Shown one piece after another: positions 40,231 through 47,919 of a stretch of 64,000 nt of DNA. A program made the translations under genes and the position numbers. Within the stretch, counting starts at the first letter, position 1. Each line of letters begins with the position of its first letter. Location of the stretch: contig NZ_CP022752.1 of NCBI RefSeq assembly GCF_002263515.1, positions 3,348,001 through 3,412,000 on the forward strand, given 5' to 3'. Source of the DNA: Actinopolyspora erythraea (GTDB taxonomy: Bacteria > Actinomycetota > Actinomycetes > Mycobacteriales > Pseudonocardiaceae). The notes beneath the pieces were generated by a model. The model saw nothing but the letters and a program-made list of their open reading frames with translations. It had not been told where the DNA came from and searched no databases.

Positions 40231-40744
40231 CACGGCTCCCTTCACATCACAGGCACGCTCATCGTGCCCGACCCCACACGCTCACGATCACCCTAGCCGA
40301 ACCAGCACCCACGCTGTTCCACAATCGGCGAACCCGAGCATGACCACGGTCTCGCGGAGTCGACCCGCACGAGCACGCGGACACACCGCCACACAGGACA
40401 CCAACACAGACGTGGTCACTGCTCCCACACTCGGTGCTCTCAGCCTTCGAACAGATCCACTCGGCGGATATGTGGGGCCACTCCCAACCTGACAGCCCGG
40501 CTCAGCTCGAACTCCTGGGAAATACTGACAGTAGCGCGACGCATGGCAAGCAAAAGCGGAGTCGCCAGAACAATCCCCGCTCCCACAACAAACCGCTGGA
40601 CATTAACCCACTCAAGCGAATTTTGCCTCTTCGAGTTGAGAAATACCCCCTAGCTCTCGATACCCTGCGGGGAACGGCCGTAAGCACAGAGAAATCGTTG
40701 AGTTTCATCGCCGACCGTGCAGACGCTGTTGAGGAGAGTATATC
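40231..40744. other. Intergenic region between duplicated units
   Basis: The left part up to about 40382 is shared with 42008-42160 (for example GACCACGGTCTCGCGGAGTC) and marks the end of the duplicated unit. No gene is supported in 40390-40740; the stretch before the second DUF397 gene may be the remains of a lost XRE regulator, but no such protein sequence is readable. Confidence 0.6.
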
Positions 40745-40936
40745 GTGACGGAAACGGTTACGCGCTGGAGGAAGTCCAGCAGGTCAAGTAATCACACGGC
40801 CTGCGTCGAGGTCGGCCGGATCGGCGACGGCGCGGCGGTACGCGACACCAAGGACCGCTCGCTCGGCTACTTCACCACCACAAGCGCGCAGTGGCAGACG
40901 TTCCTGGACGCGGTCAAAACCGACCGGTTCAGCTGA
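40745..40936 (+). CDS. Orphan DUF397 protein
   Basis: 63 residues, GTG start after GAGGAGAG. WRKSSRSSNHTACVEVGRIG and the same C-terminal two thirds as the copy at 38974 (AAVRDTKDRSLGYFTTTSAQ). No XRE/DUF5753 gene precedes it, so it may act with the regulator encoded at 38126-38977 or be a duplicate without function. Confidence 0.9.
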   Translation: MTETVTRWRKSSRSSNHTACVEVGRIGDGAAVRDTKDRSLGYFTTTSAQWQTFLDAVKTDRFS

Positions 40937-40953
40937 GACAGTTTCGGCGACGC

Positions 40954-40980
40954 AGCGCCTCCGACACCACCGGAGGCGCT
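40954..40980. terminator. Terminator hairpin after orphan DUF397
   Basis: AGCGCCTCCG (40954-40963) pairs with CGGAGGCGCT (40971-40980). Same hairpin as at 39178, carried along by the duplication. Confidence 0.75.
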
Positions 40981-41045
40981 ACCCGCGTCCACACTTCCGC
41001 CAAGGTCGCAACAGGCCTGCAAGCGCAGCGTGCCGTGAGCCCCAC

Positions 41046-41591
41046 TCACGCGGGCTCAGGAACGTTCGGCTCCACCTTCTTCGCGATCTCCAACGCCTTC
41101 TGGCATTCGTTCACATCGTCAGGCAAGCGAGGCTCACTAGCACGAACCTGAATCATGCCCTTTCCAGCGTTGAACATCACGTCACAAACACGGGCCTGGG
41201 TCGCACCCTTGGTAATTGCTCGTGCCCCCGAGCGACCGTTGACTTCGACCCGCTCGAACTCTGCCCAAGTGGACTTCTTTTCAGCGGCAGCGACATTTTC
41301 CCGCTTATTCAATTCCAATCTCAAGGCCACAGGGTTACCATCGTAATGACATCCTGGCGCCCACGGCAGCGTACTCTTGGGTTTTCCTGGTACTTCCAGC
41401 CCGAAGGATTTAAGAGCCTTCGAAGACAATACCTCGCACGGTTTCAATTCCGCCAGAACCTCTTCGGATGAGGAAGTCCCCGTAGTCCCGGACGAACCGT
41501 CATCAGCATCACTGTCAGGTGAACACCCAGCAGAGCCGATCAACGCTGCACCGGCAGCAACCGCCAACAACGACCGTGTCCACAACCTCAC
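41046..41591 (-). CDS. DUF3558 lipoprotein (unit 2)
   Basis: 181 residues, paralogue of the gene at 39269-39814. Signal MRLWTRSLLAVAAGAALIGS with lipobox IGSAGC. Mature part VLAELKPCEVLSSKALKSFG, LPWAPGCHYDGNPVALRLE, ARVCDVMFNAGKGMIQVRAS. The signal peptides and the C-terminal ends are nearly the same as in unit 1, while the middle differs in many residues. GTG start overlaps the WXG100-like gene by 4 bp. Confidence 0.92.
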   Translation of the reverse strand: MRLWTRSLLAVAAGAALIGSAGCSPDSDADDGSSGTTGTSSSEEVLAELKPCEVLSSKALKSFGLEVPGKPKSTLPWAPGCHYDGNPVALRLELNKRENVAAAEKKSTWAEFERVEVNGRSGARAITKGATQARVCDVMFNAGKGMIQVRASEPRLPDDVNECQKALEIAKKVEPNVPEPA

Positions 41592-42007
41592 TCCGCACCC
41601 CTCCGCAGATCGTCGGCAACCTGTTCATCGGTAGCCTGATAGTTCTCTTTGGCCTGTTCGAACAGGTTCGCCTTGCGCCGAAGCTCGTCACGGAACTGCC
41701 TCAGCAGATCAGCAGCACCAGTCGATCCATTGCTTGCTTTTTGCCCAAATTTAGCTGCCAACTGCTGCCCAGACCGATAGGCACCCAGCCCAGGAACCTG
41801 CTGCAGGCTGGTTGCGGATAAAATCAATTCCTCGACCACGTCGGCCTCACGCCTGTACACCTTGGCCGCGTCGTCGGCGGCTTGGGGGTCCATGCTCAGC
41901 CCGCCGCCGGAGATCTGCTGCTGGATCCAGGAGTTCTCGTCCCGGATCGACTGCAACGCCGCCCCAGCACCCACGAAACCGGACGCATCGGCGCTCTGCT
42001 CCGCCAT
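41588..42007 (-). CDS. WXG100/ESX-like small protein (unit 2)
   Basis: 139 residues, paralogue of 39811-40230. The first about 55 residues and the last about 25 are almost unchanged between the two; the middle (VVEELILSATSLQQVPGLGA against VADELAVSAGRLQQVPGLGA) has diverged. ATG 42007 with GGGAG upstream. Confidence 0.75.
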   Translation of the reverse strand: MAEQSADASGFVGAGAALQSIRDENSWIQQQISGGGLSMDPQAADDAAKVYRREADVVEELILSATSLQQVPGLGAYRSGQQLAAKFGQKASNGSTGAADLLRQFRDELRRKANLFEQAKENYQATDEQVADDLRRGAE

Positions 42008-42383
42008 CACGGCTCCCTTCACATCACAGGCACGCTCATCGTGCCCGACCCCACTCACTCACGATCACCCTAGCCGACCGAACACCCACCTTGGCCCGCA
42101 ATCAGCGAACCCGAGCATGACCACGGTCTCGCGGAGTCGACCCGCACGAGCACGCGGTCACAGCTCCCACACGGGAAACCAAGGCAGACATCGTCGCTAC
42201 TCCTACGGCCGGTTGACACTGCCCAGCGCGGCTCGCACCTCCGAACGCCGCTGGCAACGGGGCAGTGCACGATAGGCGGGGAGTAAACCACCGGACGCAG
42301 CGAACGGCCATCCGTTGCGCCGAGCTGTGGTTTCAGCACGCTTCGCAATCAACCGACCGTGTCCTGTCAGACCTTTGAAGAGA
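42008..42383. other. Intergenic region upstream of the Shedu gene
   Basis: The left part to about 42160 is the right end of the duplicated unit. The rest (42160-42383) holds no supported gene and should contain the promoter of the Shedu gene; none is obvious. Confidence 0.55.
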
Positions 42384-43601
42384 ATGTCCGGTGTGAAGAT
42401 TCGAGCTGACGCAGCACTGGAATGGCAGTTGGAACTCACCGAACAGGAAGCCACTGCCCCGGAAGTGAAACAGGCTGTCGCTGAGGTCATCGCGCACATG
42501 CGCAGCGGAAGAGGACGAAACCGCAGAGGCGGTCAGGCCTTGCTACGGCTGCTGGAGCAGGCTCGGTTACGAGCGTCCGAGGAGAACGAGTGGGACATCG
42601 TCTGCCTGCTTCACGAAGCACACGGCTACGCAACCGGCAGGATCCTGAATCCGGACTTCGATGAACGTTACCGGCTCATCAAGGACGGTGAACGCAATGA
42701 CAGCCTACAGAACTTCGTCGCAGGCACGCTCAACAGCGCACTCAAGTTCGTCTCAGAAGCAGGAAGCGAGTATCTCGCCGAGCACCCGGAAGCCGACACC
42801 AGCGACTTGCTCCACTACGTGAGCACGCTCGGGGAGGACGCGCAGTTCCTCGATGCTCCCGAGGAGACTCCGGGGCGCTACCGCATCGTGCGCGGAACAG
42901 CCGAACTAACACTCTGGTTGCAACGTGCTCTGTCCGAGAGAATCGACATCGAAAACCCCAAAGAAACAGCGCAACGAATCGCCATGTCCTCGGAAAAAGT
43001 CGAAGCTCTCGCCAAGGATCCGGACGGACAAGCGATCCTCAAAGCCACCGAACTCAAACAACGCTCGGACACCCTTACCGAGCTCCGCAAGCTCGTCGAC
43101 GACCCGACGACAGGAGAAGAAGCTCTACAAGAACTCCTCCACCAGCACCCCTGGATCTTCGGCGGACGCTTCGTCGACGCGGCCACACGACGTCGCCTGG
43201 TCGACGGCGAGGAACTCGACATCCCACTGATCCGGGCCGACGGGTCCCTGCACGTCGTCGAACTCAAACGTGCCTTGAGGAGTTCCGGAATAATCAAACG
43301 ACACCGCAACGCCTGGGTACCCACTGCCGAAGTGCACAACGCCGTGGGCCAGGCCATCAACTACCTCGCCAGTCTCGACGAGCACCGACAGCGCATCCGC
43401 GACGAATTCGGGCTTGAAACAAAACGCGCCAGCGCGACCGTGGTCATCGGCCACCCCAAGCTACACCCGGAGGTCGCCGAGCGCGAGCTCAACGAAGCCC
43501 TGCGTACCCTCAACACCCACACCAACCGCGTGGAGGTCCTCACCTACACCGAGCTCCTCGACAACGCCGCACGCGCGTTGGGCGATACTCCTACCCCGTA
43601 A
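42384..43601 (+). CDS. sduA: Shedu-type nuclease (DUF4263, SduA)
   Basis: 405 residues from ATG 42384. The C-terminal DUF4263 nuclease domain (PD-(D/E)XK type, about residues 235-385) reads LLHQHPWIFGGRFVDAATRR, GEELDIPLIRADGSLHVVEL followed by KRA (catalytic Asp and ELK), AVGQAINYLASLDEHRQRIR and ASATVVIGHPKLHPEVAERE. The N-terminal half is a helical domain presumably used for target sensing. Shedu is a single-gene antiphage system. It stands on the opposite strand to DISARM, in the block that separates drmMI from drmA, and is followed by a perfect palindromic terminator. Confidence 0.9.
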   Translation: MSGVKIRADAALEWQLELTEQEATAPEVKQAVAEVIAHMRSGRGRNRRGGQALLRLLEQARLRASEENEWDIVCLLHEAHGYATGRILNPDFDERYRLIKDGERNDSLQNFVAGTLNSALKFVSEAGSEYLAEHPEADTSDLLHYVSTLGEDAQFLDAPEETPGRYRIVRGTAELTLWLQRALSERIDIENPKETAQRIAMSSEKVEALAKDPDGQAILKATELKQRSDTLTELRKLVDDPTTGEEALQELLHQHPWIFGGRFVDAATRRRLVDGEELDIPLIRADGSLHVVELKRALRSSGIIKRHRNAWVPTAEVHNAVGQAINYLASLDEHRQRIRDEFGLETKRASATVVIGHPKLHPEVAERELNEALRTLNTHTNRVEVLTYTELLDNAARALGDTPTP

Positions 43602-43616
43602 AGCACGAGAGACGAA

Positions 43617-43648
43617 TTCTGCGTCGTCTCCCGGGAGACGACGCAGAA
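43617..43648. terminator. Perfect 32-bp palindrome, bidirectional terminator
   Basis: TTCTGCGTCGTCTCCC directly followed by its reverse complement, no loop and no mismatch, 15 bp after the Shedu stop and 108 bp from the drmMI stop. Most simply a shared terminator of the convergent genes. Confidence 0.75.
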
Positions 43649-43755
43649 CCACTACCTTTCCGCTCCCACGCCGGGAAATCTCCCGGAGAAGTGGGGCTGC
43701 CTGCGACCAACAGGCAGTCGGTTCCGGTTCTGGAGTTGTCAAGGTCGGGGTGGCG

Positions 43756-46700
43756 TCACAGCAGGGTTCCCTGGCCGTCGTCGGGGTCGCCGGACTTGCG
43801 TGAGGTGTTCTTCTTGGTGGTCGCCTGCTTGTTGGTGCCCTTCTTCTTGTCGTGCAGGCCCTGGGCGACTTCCTGTTGGTAGCGCTCGTGATTGAGTTCG
43901 AGCAGGCTGTCCAGAATCTCGCGCTGGGCCGCGGGGCCGATGGTGTAGCGGGTCTCGCGGCCGACCGGGTGGAAACCGTGGTCCAGGCCGCCGACCGCGT
44001 CGATGCGGTCCTGCCAGCCGTAGGCGCGCACCGTGGCCTCGTCGATCTCGCGATGAATCCGCCGCAACTCCGCGATGTCTGAGTCCGTGCACTCCGGATC
44101 GAACACCAGGTTGTAGGTCTTGGTCAGCCCCGAATCCCGCGTGAGCATCACATCCCGGCGATAGCGATCCAACTCGTCACCGAGATCCCGAAGCTCCTGG
44201 GTGAGTTCCGGCAGCGGGAACGTCTCGAAGACGTCGGAGGGAGTATAGCGGAGATCCGCCTTCATAGATGATCCACGAGACTTAGCCCACCAGTAATGCT
44301 GCGCGCTCGACAACAGGGACAGCATCGCCGTGTCTTCGGTAGCGAAGACAACCGTTGCCTCTGAAAAGACCTGACCGGTTGGCACCATCACCGGCATCAC
44401 TGTCTTACTCACCCGCGTGAGCACTACCACTCGATCCAGATCAGCGATGGACCGATATAGCTCAGTCCGCGGTCGCTGATAGAGCCACCAAGAATCACGT
44501 GTTCTCTTTTCACTATGGCTGGCTCTCTCTGGCTTAACCAGGCGGAGCACGTGATCGTAGCAAACCGGGTAGTTTTTTGCTTGCTCCTCCGACCAGTCGA
44601 AGAAATTTACCACCCACCTACTGGCACCACAATCAGCCTGCGAATTTATGTCCTGACCGTTAACATAAGGAAAAAGAACTTCCTCGTTTCGAGTGTCATC
44701 TTCGATCAGTTTAGCCGCCTCGGATGGCTCCATCGTAAATCCGGTTCCATCCAACTTCGATCCATGAAAAGACAAGCCCATGTTTTCTACCAACCGAAGC
44801 GGGTTCCCTGTTAGACGTGACTCGGGGTCAAGTGAGGTCGTAATGCCTCGAACAACACTCCCATCAGCTTTCCGCTCAGCATACCCACCAAGTGACGAGC
44901 AAGAAGTCCATACAGCACAGTACTCCAGAGCAGCCGATTTTGATGGCCAGGGCTCACTCTTGACCGAACGACGGATCGTCACTCCACTATCGACGAGCTG
45001 ATCCAGTCCTACCTCACGGGTATCGCCCTGCGCCAGGGTATTCGTTGCCACCAGCCCAGATTGGGCTGAATGATGCAGGAGTACATGTCCCCGCAAGGCG
45101 AAATACGCTACGAGATCACTACGACCACCAGCATGGACACCATTCGAGACCGTTTCCATTAGATACTCGCGATAGGATGATCCCATAGAGCCGCTGATCT
45201 TCGTTCCACCCAAAAACGGCGGATTGCCGACCACGGCATCGAAGCCACCATCTTCGAAGACCTCGGGGAAGACCAGCGGCCAGTGCAGCGTGTCGCGGCC
45301 GAAGTTGCCCTCGGGCAGGTCAGTGTCCAGCCACTCGCGGGCCTGCTCGCGGGCTTCAACGGCGCTCTTTTCTCCCTCTGCGACTGCATCGGCGAGCTGG
45401 GCGGCTTCGATCGAGCCGCTGTCCATGCCGCGCTGCCCCTTACTTGCCTGCGACAGCGTCGCACCCACTGCCAGGTCGGCGAACAACCGCAGTTGTTCGA
45501 TGCGTCGCTTCGCATTGGCCAACAGTTCGCGCTTACGGCGCAATGCCTCCAGGGGATCGTCCCCGAGCTCCACTTCCGCGATGGTGCGGCGTTCTTGGGC
45601 TACCTCGGAAACCAGCTCGCGGGCACCAGAAGTCCAGTCGAACAGATCCTGTTTCTCGTGCAACTTGCGCCCGCGCTTCGGATCCATGTGCATGGTTTCC
45701 AGCTGCTCCAGCGAGGTGATCCCCAGCAACGAATCCCCCGCCACCAACCTGTCGTCGAGGAAGGTGAACGGCCGCTGGGAGTCCATGGAAACCAGCCACA
45801 GCGAGAGCTTGGCCATCTCCACCGCCATCGGGTTGATGTCCGCGCCGTACAGGCAGTGCTCGATCACCTGCCTGCGCGCCTCCACCACCGCCGGGTCCTC
45901 CTCGCTGTCCCCGGCGTGCTCCTGCGGCTGGTACTCGCGCACCCGCTCGTCGTCCTCGGCGATCCAGGCCTCCAGCAGCCTGCCGCCCAGATACCGCGCC
46001 GCCGCCACCAGGAAGGCGGCCGAGCCCATCGCGATGTCGGCCACCCGCAGCTTGAGGATCTCGCCGCTGGGCTTGAGCCGCCACTCGCGCTGCTCGGCCG
46101 TGCTCAACGGCCCCGGCTCGTAGACCAGCGGTTCCAGCGCGTGGCGCACCACGTCCTCGGCCAGGAACCGCGGGGTGTAGTGCGTGCCGGTGTTGGCGCG
46201 CAGCGGCGACTCGGTGACGAACAGCTCCCCGCCCAGCACCACCACCGGCAGCTCGCGCAGGTCGTCGCGGATCACGCCCCGGAACGGCAGCAGCCGCTCG
46301 GTCAGCGCGGCATCGCCCCTGGTGACGCCGAGCAGCTTCTTGCGCCGCTCCTCCCGCTCCACCGCGTCCGGCGGGGTGAGCCGCTTGGCCAGCTGCTTGG
46401 CCGTGCCGATGCCGGAGTCCTTGAACTCGGCCGCCAGCGTCTCGGCCAGCTCGGTGGCCTCGGCGCTGTCGGCGGCGAGCTCCTCCAGCCGCCGCAGCGG
46501 CACCTCGGCCTCCCTGCCCTGCTTGCCGACCAGCCCCACGGTGGTGTCCTCGGCGCGGAACCCGTCGTAGGAGAGCAGGCCCTCGTAGACGTAGCCGATC
46601 TGTTCCACGTCCAGCGAGCGGAACGACAGGGTGCGCCGCTCGCGCGACTTGCCGCTGCCCACCCAGACGTGCTGCACCGAGCGCAGCATGTGCAGCACGG

Positions 46701-47919
46701 TGCGGTCGTCGATGTTCAGCGGCAGCCACGGGAACGCGTCCGGGTCGAACAGCGAACCGTCGTGCGGGTGCATCGTCAGCCTGGGATGGCTCACGCCCCG
46801 GTAGACCGCCTCGAACAGCGCCAGCAGCCGGTACCAGCCGGTGTAGGTCTGCTGCAGGTCCTCCTCGCTGGACTCCAGCTCGCGCCGCTCCAGCTCGTCG
46901 TAGAGCCGCCCCGCCGAGTAGGTGGTGGCATACAACTCGTTGTCTGAGGGCAGCAGTCTGCGCTCCTCGGCGAACAGCAGGAACACCACCCGCATCATCA
47001 CCGACACCGCGCCGCGGTAGACCTCGTGCGCGGCCACCGAGTCCAGTTCGGACTCGCCACGGCGGCGCTGCTCGGTGCTGGCCCGGCCGAACGCGGCCAC
47101 CAACAGCTCCACCGCCTCACGCACCTGCACGCCCAGCGCCTCGGTGATCTCCTCCTGCGAGTCCTCGCTGGCCTTGAGCAGTTCGGGCAGCCGCTCACCC
47201 GCCGGCACCGCGAAGAACCGCTTGCGTCCCAGCAGCGAGACGAAGGCGCGCACCACGTCGCGTTCGGCGGCCTCCGGCCAGGGGACCGCGTCGAACACGG
47301 CCGTGGTGGTCACCCCGGTGCGAGGGGCGCGCACCAGCGCCCACCAGCGGCCGTCGGTGACCAGGCCGAGCTCGACGCCGTGGTGGCGGCACAGCTGGGC
47401 CAGCCGGTCGGCGGGTGTGGCGGCCCAGCTGGAACCGGCGAGGCGGGCGGTGGGCTGCTGGCCCGGCTCGCAGACCATGCCGAGCAGCCGCACCGCGTCC
47501 GGCTTGACCTGCTCATTCGACTCGGCCCGCTCGCCCGGATCGACCCGCCCGTCCGACTCGACGCGCTCGTCGGGTTCGACCAGTGCGAAGGAGGGCCGCA
47601 GCCGGGTGTCGTGCTCGGCCACGTCGAGCGAGAGCCCCTCCAGACCCTCGCGGCGCAGCCGCTCGCCCCAGCCGAGCAGCTCGCCGAGCACGTAGTCGAT
47701 CCAGTCCCGCTGCCCCGCGACCACGTCGGCCTGCCAGGCCGAGTGCGCGCGGCGCAGCCGCTGCCTGGTGGGTTTGTCCAGCGCGTCCGGCCCGCTCGGC
47801 CAGTGCCGCTTGAGCACCGGCAGCGAGAGGAACGGGCCGCTGACCTCGACCAGGTCCAGCCACTCGCGGTGCTGCTCGGCGGCGTCCGGTGCCTTGCGGT
47901 GGAACGGTTTCGGGCTCAT
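43756..47919 (-). CDS. drmMI: DrmMI, DISARM N6-adenine methyltransferase
   Basis: 1387 residues; the ATG at 47919 overlaps the drmD stop by 4 bp. N-terminal helical part (HREWLDLVEVSGPFLSLPVL), then the methylase: motif I region VADIAMGSAAFLVAAARYLG (about 632-651, less regular than the usual DPACGSG), GADINPMAVEMAKLSLW, and motif IV VGNPPFLGGTKISG (about 897). The target-recognition part is about 905-1220 and ends before FPLPELTQELRDLGDELDRY. DISARM uses this methylation to mark self DNA. The recognition part (about 44255-45200) has far lower GC than the rest, suggesting replacement. A Lys-rich tail (KKKGTNKQATTKKNTSRKS) ends the protein. Confidence 0.93.
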   Translation of the reverse strand: MSPKPFHRKAPDAAEQHREWLDLVEVSGPFLSLPVLKRHWPSGPDALDKPTRQRLRRAHSAWQADVVAGQRDWIDYVLGELLGWGERLRREGLEGLSLDVAEHDTRLRPSFALVEPDERVESDGRVDPGERAESNEQVKPDAVRLLGMVCEPGQQPTARLAGSSWAATPADRLAQLCRHHGVELGLVTDGRWWALVRAPRTGVTTTAVFDAVPWPEAAERDVVRAFVSLLGRKRFFAVPAGERLPELLKASEDSQEEITEALGVQVREAVELLVAAFGRASTEQRRRGESELDSVAAHEVYRGAVSVMMRVVFLLFAEERRLLPSDNELYATTYSAGRLYDELERRELESSEEDLQQTYTGWYRLLALFEAVYRGVSHPRLTMHPHDGSLFDPDAFPWLPLNIDDRTVLHMLRSVQHVWVGSGKSRERRTLSFRSLDVEQIGYVYEGLLSYDGFRAEDTTVGLVGKQGREAEVPLRRLEELAADSAEATELAETLAAEFKDSGIGTAKQLAKRLTPPDAVEREERRKKLLGVTRGDAALTERLLPFRGVIRDDLRELPVVVLGGELFVTESPLRANTGTHYTPRFLAEDVVRHALEPLVYEPGPLSTAEQREWRLKPSGEILKLRVADIAMGSAAFLVAAARYLGGRLLEAWIAEDDERVREYQPQEHAGDSEEDPAVVEARRQVIEHCLYGADINPMAVEMAKLSLWLVSMDSQRPFTFLDDRLVAGDSLLGITSLEQLETMHMDPKRGRKLHEKQDLFDWTSGARELVSEVAQERRTIAEVELGDDPLEALRRKRELLANAKRRIEQLRLFADLAVGATLSQASKGQRGMDSGSIEAAQLADAVAEGEKSAVEAREQAREWLDTDLPEGNFGRDTLHWPLVFPEVFEDGGFDAVVGNPPFLGGTKISGSMGSSYREYLMETVSNGVHAGGRSDLVAYFALRGHVLLHHSAQSGLVATNTLAQGDTREVGLDQLVDSGVTIRRSVKSEPWPSKSAALEYCAVWTSCSSLGGYAERKADGSVVRGITTSLDPESRLTGNPLRLVENMGLSFHGSKLDGTGFTMEPSEAAKLIEDDTRNEEVLFPYVNGQDINSQADCGASRWVVNFFDWSEEQAKNYPVCYDHVLRLVKPERASHSEKRTRDSWWLYQRPRTELYRSIADLDRVVVLTRVSKTVMPVMVPTGQVFSEATVVFATEDTAMLSLLSSAQHYWWAKSRGSSMKADLRYTPSDVFETFPLPELTQELRDLGDELDRYRRDVMLTRDSGLTKTYNLVFDPECTDSDIAELRRIHREIDEATVRAYGWQDRIDAVGGLDHGFHPVGRETRYTIGPAAQREILDSLLELNHERYQQEVAQGLHDKKKGTNKQATTKKNTSRKSGDPDDGQGTLL

